64,000 nucleotides of DNA from PZPK01 sp965230795 (GCA_965230795.1 OZ246020.1:2790001-2854000); one strand, 5' to 3'. Positions 17,089 through 26,605 are shown, counted from the stretch's first letter. Program-made: numbers and translations. The notes: a model not told the origin generated them from the sequence alone.

Positions 17089-18282
17089 ATGCCTGTCGAA
17101 ACTGCTCTGGTTGTAGATGACTCAAAATCTGCACGTGTCATGCTCAGTCGTATGGTTCAGAAAGTCGGACTCCAGGTCGAAATGGTCGAGTCGGGCGAAG
17201 CCGCCATCAGCTATCTCGAAGAAAATCCACATCCTGACGTGATATTCATGGACCATATGATGCCCGGAATGGATGGGCTTGCCACCACGCAAGCGCTGGT
17301 AGCCAATGAAGCCACTCGGCACATTCCGATCTTCATGTATACATCGAAAGAAGGTCCGGAATATGAAGACGAAATGAAGGCCTGCGGCGCCTATGGCATG
17401 CTCGGCAAACCCGCTAAACCCGAGCGACTGCGAGAAATTATCGAGGAACTGAATGCTCGTCCTGCAGTTGTTGAAGCAGCCACACCCACAGCAGAGGAAG
17501 CACCGGCTGAGGTGATCGAAGAACCACTTGTGGCTGAGGAAGAAGACATCACGCTGGAGGAACCAGCTGAAGCCGTCACTGCAGAACCCGAAGCCCCAGA
17601 GCCTGTGACAGCCGATGAACCTGAAGAACCCATTGTTGAAGAAGCTGAAGTCGAGCCAGCATTCGTTGAACCGATACCACCCGAACCAACACCAGAACCC
17701 ATTCCGCAAGAACAAGAACCTGTAATCGCTTCTGAAGAGGAAGAAGAAATGAGCAAGGAATTCATTGAAGAGGTGGCCACGCCCCTGGTGGCGCGTGCGA
17801 TTGAAGATGCTGTCCAGCCTTTGAAAGATGCCATTCACCGACTCGAAACACTGGCCGGAGAAAACCAGAGCGAGATTCGCAAGCTCAACTCCCGTCAGGC
17901 CAATACGGTTAACATGGTCACCCAACCCGTTCTCGATGCCAGTCTGAAACAAACCACTGTTCAGCTACAGAATCAGCTCACCAATGAAATCAAATCCTTG
18001 CGTGAACTGATAGAACAGCGCGCTGACCTTTCACCGGAAATTCTCGCGAAAATCCAGGAAGTTGCCAGCAAACATGGCAGTGACGCCGGTCAGGCTCAGG
18101 CTGAAAAAACAGCCAACAGCGTTGCCGAGGCAGCCGCCACGAAGATCAGCGCGGCTCAGACCCAGATTCAGGTCGAACAGGAATTAACGCCCTATCTGGC
18201 GCAAACCAAGCGCAGCAGCATGCTCGCTGTTATTGCCTTGATCGTTGCGGCGGGCGCTGTTGCAGCGGCTTTCGTACTGTAA
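17089..18282 (+). CDS. response-regulator receiver protein with acidic linker, coiled coil and C-terminal membrane anchor
   Basis: 397 aa. Residues 1-125 form a CheY-like receiver domain: acidic pair in VVDDSKSAR, phospho-acceptor Asp55 in VIFMDHMMPGMDG, the Thr in FMYTSK and the Lys in GKPAKP are all present. Residues about 126-220 are a Pro/Glu/Val-rich linker of strongly negative charge. Residues about 225-370 are helical with heptad character (probable coiled coil). The last 22 residues are a hydrophobic helix (SSMLAVIALIVAAGAVAAAF) able to tail-anchor the protein in the inner membrane. There is no output domain. No kinase is adjacent. A PilH/PilG-like or scaffolding role is possible but not shown. 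An intrinsic terminator follows. Confidence 0.85.
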   Translation: MPVETALVVDDSKSARVMLSRMVQKVGLQVEMVESGEAAISYLEENPHPDVIFMDHMMPGMDGLATTQALVANEATRHIPIFMYTSKEGPEYEDEMKACGAYGMLGKPAKPERLREIIEELNARPAVVEAATPTAEEAPAEVIEEPLVAEEEDITLEEPAEAVTAEPEAPEPVTADEPEEPIVEEAEVEPAFVEPIPPEPTPEPIPQEQEPVIASEEEEEMSKEFIEEVATPLVARAIEDAVQPLKDAIHRLETLAGENQSEIRKLNSRQANTVNMVTQPVLDASLKQTTVQLQNQLTNEIKSLRELIEQRADLSPEILAKIQEVASKHGSDAGQAQAEKTANSVAEAAATKISAAQTQIQVEQELTPYLAQTKRSSMLAVIALIVAAGAVAAAFVL

Positions 18283-18326
18283 TCCCGGTCTGTAGCCATT
18301 ACTGAGGCAAAAAAACATACCTGATC

Positions 18327-18356
18327 AGGCAGTTCCTTGCGGAGCTGCCTTTTTTA
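18327..18356 (+). terminator. intrinsic terminator after the membrane-anchored receiver gene
   Basis: AGGCAG/CTGCCT stem extended by TCC/GGA around a TTGC loop, followed by a run of T (18350-18356). Confidence 0.88.
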
Positions 18357-18454
18357 TTTCTGACAACACTCCTCCCTGATGATTGGCGACACTGGCAGCT
18401 CACCGGCTTTTCCAGTAACCTGCGCCCTTTCCAAATCTTTCGGACTAAAAACTC

Positions 18455-18928
18455 ATGTTGAAGACTCTGGGTGTTATCGCACTGATCCTGTTGGCGGCAT
18501 TTATCGTCCATCGTACACAAAGCAACAAACAGGCAGCCCTGGAAAATATCAGGAAAGGAGAGGAGTTTCTGCAGCAGAATGCCAGCAAAGCAGGTATAGA
18601 AAGTACTGGTTCAGGATTGCAGTACCAGATACTCAACACAGGTAGTGGCAGTGACAAGCCAAAACCCAATAGCCGGGTCAAAGTACATTATCACGGAACT
18701 CTGATTGATGGCTCAGTGTTCGATAGCTCCATTGAGCGAGGAGAACCTATCGAGTTTGGCCTGCATCAGGTTATTCCGGGATGGACAGAAGGTGTTCAGG
18801 ACATGGTGGTGGGTGAAAAACGACGCCTGTTCATTCCTCCAAAACTGGGATATGGCAATCGGGCAGCGGGTAGTATTCCCCCGGGTTCTGTGCTGATATT
18901 CGATGTTGAACTGCTTGAAATTAACTAG
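18455..18928 (+). CDS. FKBP-type peptidyl-prolyl cis-trans isomerase, membrane-anchored or secreted
   Basis: 157 aa. It begins with a hydrophobic helix (MLKTLGVIALILLAAFIVH), a signal anchor or uncleaved signal peptide. A short helical spacer follows, then a complete FKBP domain: VKVHYHGTLIDGSVFDSS, PIEFGLHQVIPGWTEGVQDMVVGEKRRLFIPPKLGYG and the closing strand SVLIFDVELLEI. Active-site aromatics (Tyr, Phe, Trp, Tyr) are in place. It probably helps fold envelope proteins. It is followed 25 bp later by the LysE gene and may be co-transcribed. Confidence 0.92.
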   Translation: MLKTLGVIALILLAAFIVHRTQSNKQAALENIRKGEEFLQQNASKAGIESTGSGLQYQILNTGSGSDKPKPNSRVKVHYHGTLIDGSVFDSSIERGEPIEFGLHQVIPGWTEGVQDMVVGEKRRLFIPPKLGYGNRAAGSIPPGSVLIFDVELLEIN

Positions 18929-18953
18929 CACAGCCGGTGCCTGATCTGTTTTG

Positions 18954-19607
18954 ATGTTGAGTCTCGACCAAGCCGGCAGCTTCTTTTTGGTATCCGTTCT
19001 GCTGGCTCTCGCACCCGGTCCGGACAATCTGTTTGTACTGAACCAGTCCATCGCCTCTGGACGTAAAGCAGGCCTTTTGGTGACGGCAGGACTTTGTACC
19101 GGTCTGATATATCACACCGGACTAGTGCTTCTCGGCGTCGCCGCGTTGATCGCCACCTCACCGGCTCTGTTCGCGCTATTAAAAATACTGGGCGCCAGCT
19201 ACTTGCTGGTGTTGGCCTATGGTAGTGTGCGTGCCGGACTCAAACCCATGACCCCGTCGGAAAACAAAGTCCTCAATCATGGGCAACTCTATCGACGAGG
19301 TGTGATTCTCAACATCAGCAATCCCAAAGTAACCCTCTTCTTTTTGGCTTTGCTTCCGCAATTTATTGATGTGCAAGACCCGCACTCACAACTTCAGGTG
19401 TTGCAGCTGGGCCTGTTATTTGCCATCGCCACCTTGATTGTATTCGGTTTGATTGCAGTGGCTGCCGGCTCGTTAACCGTGTTGCTACGACAACACCCTC
19501 TTGTCTACCGTTCGCTGGAGTTCACGTCGGCATTGGTATTTCTGGGCATCGCAGTACCTTTGTTATGGACCGAGCTCACCACACTACTCCCGGCCTCCTT
19601 TTCATAA
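18954..19607 (+). CDS. LysE-family amino-acid/metabolite exporter
   Basis: 217 aa from ATG at 18954; a TTG codon immediately before is in frame but less likely. Six hydrophobic segments are visible. The N-terminal signature ALAPGPDNLFVLNQSIASGRKAGLLVTAGLCTG is diagnostic of the LysE/RhtB family, and ILNISNPKVTLFFLALLPQF is the second conserved region. These inner-membrane proteins export amino acids such as lysine, threonine or homoserine lactones. The substrate is unknown. Confidence 0.92.
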   Translation: MLSLDQAGSFFLVSVLLALAPGPDNLFVLNQSIASGRKAGLLVTAGLCTGLIYHTGLVLLGVAALIATSPALFALLKILGASYLLVLAYGSVRAGLKPMTPSENKVLNHGQLYRRGVILNISNPKVTLFFLALLPQFIDVQDPHSQLQVLQLGLLFAIATLIVFGLIAVAAGSLTVLLRQHPLVYRSLEFTSALVFLGIAVPLLWTELTTLLPASFS

Positions 19608-19758
19608 GACAAATCTGACTGCGCACACTTTGACTGGCGCGGATAACAGCAAACGATATACCCATTCCGGGTCATGCCCCGCTTTATAAATTTTGGACTA
19701 CACTCTCTAAGTTAAAATGGCTTGCTACCTTTAGCATCGCAGGAACGCGAGGTGACAG

Positions 19759-20520
19759 ATGGATTGGAGATCAGCAAACGGAAAAATATGGAGCTTCATC
19801 AGTCTTGTTTGCATTGGCGTCACGCCATCGGCTTATGCGGATCTGGAGCTTGTGGCCAGCCGCGAACCCCAGCCCTCCCAGGTAACCCTGACGACACATA
19901 ACCTGCCTCCCTATGGAAGTTTTTTCCCGGACAATACCTTTCGTGGCAAAGCCGCCGATGTCGTCAGCTGCGCTCTGGATGATATGAATGTAGCACTGGA
20001 TCTGAAAGTTCAACCCTGGCGCCGAGCGCAAGTAGAAGTTGAACAAGGACGAGCCGATGGTTTTTTTGCGGGATCCCAAAATGCCCGCCGGGACGATTAC
20101 GCGACCAAGTCTGTCATCATTGCTGATCAGAAATGGCAGTGGTATCTGCTAAAGGAAAGCAACTGGAGTCCGGATCAGGAGCAATTTCGCACCGAAGCGA
20201 CAGTATCCAGCTTCCTGGGTGCCAATATGCAGAAGTGGCTGGTTGAGAATAACTACAATGTCGCGGCTACGCCTCCCAACACAGAAGCTCTCGCCACGAT
20301 GCTACTAGCAGGTCGCATTGATGCGGCACTGGCTAACAACTATGTCATGGATGGTATCTTGAGCGACAAGGGGCTGTCCTACCGGGTAAAAAACTTTGAA
20401 CTCAAGAACAAACCACTCTACGTATATTTCTCAAATGATTTTGTTGCGGCATATCCCGCCTTCCTCCCGCAATTCAATCATCACGCCCAACAATGTCTGA
20501 CTCAGTTGGGTCATGAATAG
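19759..20520 (+). CDS. periplasmic solute-binding protein, family 3-like
   Basis: 253 aa. The signal peptide ends near VTPSAYA (about residue 28). The core VTLTTHNLPPYGSFFPDNTFRGKAADVVSCALDDMNVALDLKVQPWRRAQVEVEQGRADGFFAG matches family 3 periplasmic binding domains: ligand-lobe start, then the W-R-R-x-x-x-x-x-x-x-G-x-x-D-G stretch. No transporter partner is adjacent. It may bind an amino acid or small acid for a distant permease or receptor. It resembles in plan the protein at 5601-6338 but the two are clearly diverged. Confidence 0.8.
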   Translation: MDWRSANGKIWSFISLVCIGVTPSAYADLELVASREPQPSQVTLTTHNLPPYGSFFPDNTFRGKAADVVSCALDDMNVALDLKVQPWRRAQVEVEQGRADGFFAGSQNARRDDYATKSVIIADQKWQWYLLKESNWSPDQEQFRTEATVSSFLGANMQKWLVENNYNVAATPPNTEALATMLLAGRIDAALANNYVMDGILSDKGLSYRVKNFELKNKPLYVYFSNDFVAAYPAFLPQFNHHAQQCLTQLGHE

Positions 20521-20552
20521 ATTAAGCTCAAGCCCTTTGGATATCTCGCCTA

Positions 20553-20870
20553 TCAGCTGGCAAGGTAGATATGCTCATCAAGCTCGTCAGTGTCCAGAAA
20601 GCTCTGGTCCAGCAACTGAATACGAAACCTGTCCATACAGCCATTCAGAAAGACGATGCGACTAAAAGAGTTTGCTATTTGAACAACCAGTTCTACCGTG
20701 TTGCCGAAAGTTTCCATATGTGTAAATGCTGATCTGGGTAATTGCGTGATAATCGTCCCGGGGTCATCCAGGTCACTCAACTCGACATCGTTTCCTGAAT
20801 AGATGTAAATGTGTTCATCAAATGAAACCTGAGTGGTGGAGTGCAGATTCGCTTTTTTATCAACGTACAT
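20553..20870 (-). CDS. hypothetical protein, 105 aa
   Basis: A compact frame preceded by AGGAG and AAGGGA upstream of the ATG, convergent with the binding-protein gene. The product is acidic, has no signal peptide or membrane helix, and shows no recognised motif. Codon use is acceptable but not decisive, and a non-coding status remains possible. Confidence 0.5.
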   Translation of the reverse strand: MYVDKKANLHSTTQVSFDEHIYIYSGNDVELSDLDDPGTIITQLPRSAFTHMETFGNTVELVVQIANSFSRIVFLNGCMDRFRIQLLDQSFLDTDELDEHIYLAS

Positions 20871-21033
20871 ATAGTCCCTTTTCTCCTATTCAAACTATCC
20901 TGTTTTTAAGTGCAAAACGAGTTTAGTGCATACAATATAAAAATTATAGCGGACGAGAATATTTCTTTTGAATTTCAGATATATAAAGCCAGCGTCTAAA
21001 GTTGTTAGAGGCCTTGGATACTCCGCTTGCCTC

Positions 21034-21846
21034 TCAATCGAGCACCTCTTTCAGCGAAGCGATCCATTCCTGGACGTACTCGCTGGCATGTTGTCTTTGT
21101 CGCGGAGACAAGGTCGGAAACAGTTCAAATACCAGACGTTTTCTCTGCGCATGGTTATGCGCCCGCAAATGACGATAGTCCGCCGTCCAGAACAGACTTA
21201 AATCGCCCAACCAGGAAGACAAACCTTGCGCATCCCGATCAAGGGCCGCCTGCAAATAGGCTTCACGCCAATTCACGTGATTTCGGATACGTATCTCACG
21301 TTCATTGGCGACAAGCGAAGCCCAGTCTGCAATGATCCTCACCTGCTGATCACTCAAGTGCCCAAACCAGTCTTCCAGGCGCTCGACTTCGCGCTCAACC
21401 TTGTCCTCTACAGAGCGCGTCGACTCAAACCACTCGTCCATTTGCGCTTCGGCGTATTCACGGTATCGCGCTGCGTTGCGCTCATCCAGACTAAGACTGA
21501 AACGAATGACGCCATCATGCATGGCGCTGAGATAGCGCTGGCGTAGCTCCCGGGACGCTACCATCAAATGTTCATAGGCGGCTTCTGATCGTCCCTGCTC
21601 CCAAAGCACAACAAGGCTCTCCAGTTCCCTGATCGTGGCGGGAAATCCCTCCTCGCGCATCCAGGACTGTAGCTGCAACACATCTGTTCTGAGCACGTCT
21701 TCCTGATCCGAGCGCAGCTCAAACATCTGGTCCAGTTTCCAGTTAACCAGCCAATCCAGGCGCTCAAACAAAAAGCTGAAGGTACTGCATCCGCTTAACA
21801 GGCTACTGGCAAACACGACTGTGAAAAATCTAGCGATTTGCTTCAT
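21034..21846 (-). CDS. DUF6279-family lipoprotein coupled to an ABC transporter
   Basis: 270 aa from ATG at 21846, which shares a base with the permease stop (TGATG), so translation is probably coupled; a GTG at 21849 is the alternative. The lipobox is LLSGC, with Cys about residue 20. The mature part is Arg/Glu/Trp-rich and mostly helical (RLDWLVNWKLDQMFELRSDQEDVLRTDVLQLQSWMREEGFPATIRELESL), the pattern of the DUF6279 family, of unknown function. Its place as the third gene after an ATPase and FtsX-like permease suggests an envelope partner of that transporter; this is inference. Confidence 0.85.
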   Translation of the reverse strand: MKQIARFFTVVFASSLLSGCSTFSFLFERLDWLVNWKLDQMFELRSDQEDVLRTDVLQLQSWMREEGFPATIRELESLVVLWEQGRSEAAYEHLMVASRELRQRYLSAMHDGVIRFSLSLDERNAARYREYAEAQMDEWFESTRSVEDKVEREVERLEDWFGHLSDQQVRIIADWASLVANEREIRIRNHVNWREAYLQAALDRDAQGLSSWLGDLSLFWTADYRHLRAHNHAQRKRLVFELFPTLSPRQRQHASEYVQEWIASLKEVLD

Positions 21847-24383
21847 CACCGGGCCTCGGTATCCCTGAGCAGCTGGGCGGGATTGATCTTCAAGTGCTGA
21901 ATAATGTATCGCGCTCCCAGCATAAAAATAGCGATACTAACGGAGTACGCCAGTGCCGGTCCGAGCCATAGCAGGTTCCCGGCGTCAAGCTTCAAACGAT
22001 ATTCAAGAATCGCAAGCGCAACCCCTGACCCCAGGAGACTTGCAAACAGAGCGATCACAGCGCCAAGTAACAGATACTCGGCATAAAGCGCTGATTTGAT
22101 CAGAGTGTAACGCGCGCCTAACACATGCAGCACAGTAGAATCGTAAACCTGTTGCGTCCGCCCGGCCAGCATGACACTCGACAACACTGTCATACTGACA
22201 ACAAAGCTGAACGCAGAGATTACCAGCAATCCACCCAGAGCCTTGTCAAACAATTCACGTGCAGACTCCAGTATCTGCTCAGTTCGGACCGTCACAAGAT
22301 TTGGCGCTATTCTGACTAGCTCGGCCTGCGCGACCCTGGCTTCCGCGGGGTCCATATACACCGTTCCAACGTAGCGACGAATCGCCGCATCGAGCGCCCC
22401 GTCAGACAAAATGGCTTCGAACCAAAACCGTGTCTGTAATCCCTTTTGGGTGTAGATACCGCTCAATGTTGCATCGATAATCTGACCTGCCATGCCAAAG
22501 CGGAGCCGGTCACCCGGCTTGAGATTCATTTCCTCAGCTTCTCTATCTTCCATCACCACATAATGTTCTTCGCTTGCGCCCTCGTTAAGGTCGGGTGTTG
22601 GCCACCAGCTGCCCTCAACCAGGCTGATGCCATCAATGTTGGCCGAGAGATAGCTGAGCTTATGTTCGTCTCTGGCCATTTCCTGCGCATCACTATTGGC
22701 AAATCGAATGTCCGTGACAGCCGTGTCGTTAATGGCAAGCACCCTTGCCCGGACCAGAGGCGCGAAATTAACCGACCGGGTTGACCCATAGGTATTCAAC
22801 ACCTCACTCACTGCAGCACGCTGGTCCGGAGCCAGATCGTAAAGCACCATGGCTGGCGCTTCATCCGGAACGGTCTCCTCTATCAATTGCAATAGGGCCA
22901 TGACCACAAGGGAACAGGCAACCAACAAGGTTAGGGCCGAACCCAGCGACAATAAGGTCATTCTCATGGACGATCCGGGGCGATGCATATTGGACAGGGC
23001 AAGCCACAATGAAGGATGCCGACGCGCCCACGCCATGCCTTCAGCCCTGCTTGCACAGTAATGCAGTCCGCGAACGATCCGCTCCAAAGTCATCATGCTT
23101 CCGCCAACAATCAAAGCAAAAATCAACCCAAAGCGAAGATCCGGAATCAGTGCCAGCACCAGCACGATCAAAGTCACAGTCAAGATAAAGCATGAGATTT
23201 GCCAGGGTGGAGACAGTGTTTTGCTTTCCGTTCCATGACTTCTGAAAAGTTTTCCGGTTTCAACAGACAACGCGCGGCCGATGGCCGGCAAGGCAAAACA
23301 AAACGCGGTAAACATGCCGAAAATCCAGGCACTGAATCCGGCAATGGCCATTTCTGCGATACCGACGTCCAGGGGCAACTGTCCAGACAAAATACTGAGT
23401 CCCAACACTGCCAGCACACTTCCTATAAGCACACCACAAATCCCCGAAACAGCCGCCAGCATGCCGATTTCCATAAGGTATATTTTCGCCAGGTCTTTGG
23501 GTCGCAAACCCACTGCAGAAAGGGTTGCCATGGTCTTTAGCTTTCCTCTTAAATAGTCCCTTACGCTGTTAAATACTCCCAGCCCTCCAATGAAAAGAGT
23601 ACTAAAGGCAATGATCAATAAACCTGACGCAATCTGATTTAAACGTTCGCCAATACGCTGGCTGCGATCATGGAAACTGCGCACCTCCCATTCAGAATCG
23701 GGAAAGGCCTGGAAAAAGCGGTTTTTCCAGGTTTGCACGTCAACGGAGGTCTTGACGCGATATTCATATTCAATGCGACTGGCCGGATGAATGAGGCCGG
23801 ATTCGGCAAGCGCGCCATCTGAAAGCAATGTGGGCGCCCCCCGCCAGCTTGCACTTAATCGCCTATCCGGCTGATCAATAACAATGGCCCTTACCTGCAT
23901 TCGAAGCTTGCCAATCTGGACCAGATCTCCGGGCTGTATCTGCAAGCGCTCGGCGACAATAGGATCAACTGCCACGCCCCAATGACCATCGATGTAGGAT
24001 GTTGCCGCGCTCAGTTCGAGGGATGGCTGCAATCTGAGCTCCCCATATAGTGGGTAGCGCTCATCCACACTCAGCAACTCAACGAGCTGAAAGCGATCAT
24101 CTTCGGTACCTAGCATCGTATTCAGCTCTTTTGTCAGTGATACATCACCGTGCTGCTTCAGCCATGCAAGCGCGTCGGTCGGCAAGGGAGAGCTGGATTC
24201 GATTTCCAGGTCCCCTCCCATCAGAATCCGGGTATCGTCAAGCAAGCTCTTGCTCAGGACCTGATATATGCCAAAGCTCGTCATGACCAGTGCAACACCA
24301 AGACACAAGCAGGCAAAAAACGCCCAGACCTGTTTCAAGCTGTAAAGCAGATCTCTAACCGCATAACGCAGGTTAAAACTCAC
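21846..24383 (-). CDS. ABC transporter permease with two FtsX/MacB-type domains (YbbP-like)
   Basis: 845 aa. Architecture: N-terminal membrane helix (about 20-40), a large periplasmic region, three helices of a first FtsX domain (IIAFSTLFIGGLGVFNSVRDYLRGKLKTMATLSAVGL), further helices, a second periplasmic region, and a last FtsX domain with three helices. This double-FtsX plan is that of YbbP/LolCE-like exporters, which extract or move lipids, lipoproteins or hydrophobic molecules without an uptake binding protein. Its start overlaps the ATPase gene by 11 bp. A second, diverged copy of the same system is at 55373-58577. Confidence 0.93.
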   Translation of the reverse strand: MSFNLRYAVRDLLYSLKQVWAFFACLCLGVALVMTSFGIYQVLSKSLLDDTRILMGGDLEIESSSPLPTDALAWLKQHGDVSLTKELNTMLGTEDDRFQLVELLSVDERYPLYGELRLQPSLELSAATSYIDGHWGVAVDPIVAERLQIQPGDLVQIGKLRMQVRAIVIDQPDRRLSASWRGAPTLLSDGALAESGLIHPASRIEYEYRVKTSVDVQTWKNRFFQAFPDSEWEVRSFHDRSQRIGERLNQIASGLLIIAFSTLFIGGLGVFNSVRDYLRGKLKTMATLSAVGLRPKDLAKIYLMEIGMLAAVSGICGVLIGSVLAVLGLSILSGQLPLDVGIAEMAIAGFSAWIFGMFTAFCFALPAIGRALSVETGKLFRSHGTESKTLSPPWQISCFILTVTLIVLVLALIPDLRFGLIFALIVGGSMMTLERIVRGLHYCASRAEGMAWARRHPSLWLALSNMHRPGSSMRMTLLSLGSALTLLVACSLVVMALLQLIEETVPDEAPAMVLYDLAPDQRAAVSEVLNTYGSTRSVNFAPLVRARVLAINDTAVTDIRFANSDAQEMARDEHKLSYLSANIDGISLVEGSWWPTPDLNEGASEEHYVVMEDREAEEMNLKPGDRLRFGMAGQIIDATLSGIYTQKGLQTRFWFEAILSDGALDAAIRRYVGTVYMDPAEARVAQAELVRIAPNLVTVRTEQILESARELFDKALGGLLVISAFSFVVSMTVLSSVMLAGRTQQVYDSTVLHVLGARYTLIKSALYAEYLLLGAVIALFASLLGSGVALAILEYRLKLDAGNLLWLGPALAYSVSIAIFMLGARYIIQHLKINPAQLLRDTEAR

Positions 24384-25050
24384 CAGGAACTCCCGCTTCC
24401 ACCCGCCCCTCTTCCAGAATCAACGCCCGCTGGCAGCGTCGCGCCATCTGGCTATCGTGAGTCACCATGACAAGAGTTGTTCCGGATTCTTTGTGGAGAT
24501 CAAACAGCAGGTCCGATACCACATGACCGGTTCGACTATCGAGGTTTCCTGTAGGCTCATCAGCCAACAGCATGGCTGGTTGGTGCACAAGCGCTCTGGC
24601 AATGGCTACCCTTTGTTGTTCTCCTCCGGACAATTGCCGGGGATAGTGTCGGCAACGATGGCCCAGGCCGACACGCTCCAGCATGTCCTGTGCCCTTATG
24701 CGGGCATTACTCACTCTCTGGATTTGCAGGGGAAGCGCTACATTGGATAGGGCATCAAGGCTCGGTATCAAATGGAAAGACTGAAACACAATGCCAATCT
24801 TGTTGCATCGCATGTCCGCGATTTCATCTTGAGCCAGCTTTTCCAGAGACTGACCCAGCAAACGAATGCTGCCGGATGAGGGCGACTCAAGTCCGGCCAG
24901 CAACAACAAAAGCGTGCTTTTTCCGGACCCGGAAGGCCCAACAATGGCGACCGACTCTCCTGAACCTATGTCGAAGCCGATGTCCTGAAGAACCGGAATG
25001 CGTTCTCCTTCCAATGAATAGTCCATACTCACATTCGTCAATTGAATCAT
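24373..25050 (-). CDS. ABC transporter ATP-binding protein, LolD/YbbA-like
   Basis: 225 aa from ATG at 25050, chosen for AGGA at seven bases; the frame opens at 25071. Walker A GPSGSGKST, the Q-loop in IVFQSFHLIPSLDALSNV, ABC signature LSGGEQQRVAIARALV, Walker B MLLADEPTGNLD and the H-loop His in VMVTHD are complete. The Q-loop wording is typical of the MacB/LolD group that energises FtsX-like permeases. It is the first gene of a three-gene unit with the permease and the DUF6279 lipoprotein. Confidence 0.94.
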   Translation of the reverse strand: MIQLTNVSMDYSLEGERIPVLQDIGFDIGSGESVAIVGPSGSGKSTLLLLLAGLESPSSGSIRLLGQSLEKLAQDEIADMRCNKIGIVFQSFHLIPSLDALSNVALPLQIQRVSNARIRAQDMLERVGLGHRCRHYPRQLSGGEQQRVAIARALVHQPAMLLADEPTGNLDSRTGHVVSDLLFDLHKESGTTLVMVTHDSQMARRCQRALILEEGRVEAGVPGEF

Positions 25051-25535
25051 TCTGTATTCCTGTACTTGCAAGCCGAGAATTCACTGCCTCTGGACCTCGC
25101 TTGATCATTTTCCAGATTTCTTAAGCTACGTGCGTTATGAACTATTCAGATCAATGTTTATTTCCAGAAATCCCGGTAAATCAACACAACTCTCTTTACA
25201 GACGCTGCTTATCTGACGGTTACCAGCATTCCGATCCTATATCCATGAGTTTATTGGTGTTTTTCCTCTAAGCCAGCTCGATAACGGTGTCCAAGGCCTT
25301 ATTAATGCGTCGACATACTTTACATATTTTTAATGTAAGCAATCGCCTGTTTTTTCCATCTGCTTTGATTTAAGGGCAAAAAGCATGATTGGCCAGTACT
25401 TTGCCTGTTAAAAGCGGATTTACAAAAACACTGAGAAATACGGTTCACCGTATCGATAAGAATTTATTCATCGCGAGTAGTTGTTCAGGAGAGTCTAACA
25501 AATCCATTTATAACAACATTTAAGAGGGTCTTAAC
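25051..25535. other. upstream region of the PEP-CTERM gene
   Basis: About 480 bp between two divergent units. The part before 25380 is AT-rich and shows no coding frame. The right part carries a sigma-54-like promoter at 25389-25405. A 5' leader of about 120 bases would precede the PEP-CTERM ATG. Confidence 0.5.
25389..25405 (+). promoter_or_regulatory. candidate sigma-54 (-24/-12) promoter
   Basis: TTGGCCAGTACTTTGCC has GG and GC separated by exactly ten bases, as RpoN promoters require, with TTGGC and TTGC elements intact and two mismatches to the TGGCAC core. Sigma-54 with PrsK/PrsR is known to drive PEP-CTERM genes in other proteobacteria, which makes this match more credible. Confidence 0.45.
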
Positions 25536-26575
25536 ATGCGCATGTTTAAACCTCTACTGTTAACGGGAATGTTAGCATCGCTGTTGTCAGCAAGTGCTTT
25601 TGCGGCGCTTGATGTCAACTATCAATTCAATGGAAACGGCAACTGGTCTATCGACGGTGTCGGTAGCAACTCGACTCGGTTGGGGATGTCAGTGCAGTGG
25701 TGCCCCTGGGTTCAACTGTCGAGGCCGCTTTTCTATACTCGACGCGAACTGTCTCTCAATCTTCAGCGCCCAGCGTAACCTTTGAGGGTATTACCTATTC
25801 TGGTGGGGACTGGACTAATCTGGGTACCAATGACAGCAATCTTACGGCGTTCAGAACTGATGTCACCAGCCAGATTGCCTCTTTGGTAGGTGGAGGAAGT
25901 GCGAGCCCGTTCAGCTTCACAGTCAACGCGGAAGCGCAAAACAGCACCACCGATGGTGAAGTACTGGCGATCATCTACAGTAACCCTGCTGAAGATGAGC
26001 GGACCCTGGCGTTTCTGGATGGATTCAGCAACTCACAGGGCGACCAGACTATTATTAATCTGGCTGAACCCCTGTCTCAGGAACGACTGGACGATCCAGA
26101 TTTCGAAGCCACTCTGTCCCTCGGTATTGGATACAGCTACCAGTCCACCAACGGGGATAGCCAGTATTCAGAAGTCAATATCAATGGCGCTCTGTTGTCA
26201 GACTGTGCCGGTGGTGAGGATGATGGCGGTTCGTTCAATGGTGGTCTGATCACTGTTGGTGGTCTCGGCGACAGTACAGCAGGCCCCGATTGCGACAATG
26301 ACAGTGGTTTCGATCAGGATGACGAGCTATATGCCATCGATTCGTTTATCAGTGCCGGAGATGATCAGATTGTTATCGATACGCTGAACCCTTCCAACGA
26401 TGACAATATCTTCTTCGCAGCCGTCAGTATTACTGCTTTGGCAGCAGTGAATGATGATCCTCCTCCACTTCCTGACGATGATGACGATGACCCCGTTTCG
26501 GTCTCCGAACCCGGCACACTGTCACTGTTAGGTTTGGGACTTCTGGGACTCACTACAATTCGCAGAAAACGCTAA
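25536..26575 (+). pseudogene. PEP-CTERM sorted secreted protein, interrupted by a -1 frameshift in a G run
   Basis: The first frame encodes a signal peptide (MRMFKPLLLTGMLASLLSASAFA) and about 25 mature residues, then a stop at 25778 after loss of frame. The second frame carries the rest to 26575. Adding one G to the GGGG at 25682-25685 restores one protein of about 346 aa (reading LGDVSAVVPLGS across the join). The C-terminus is an Asp-rich linker, then SEPGTLSLLGLGLLGL and the basic tail TIRRKR: a PEP-CTERM (exosortase) sorting signal. The central region is Ser/Thr/Asn/Gly-rich and beta-like, of unknown function. This may be a true lesion, a phase-variable tract or a homopolymer sequencing error. 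No exosortase is in the window. Confidence 0.8.
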
Positions 26576-26605
26576 GTCGAACTAGACTTTTCTCTACTGA
26601 AACAG

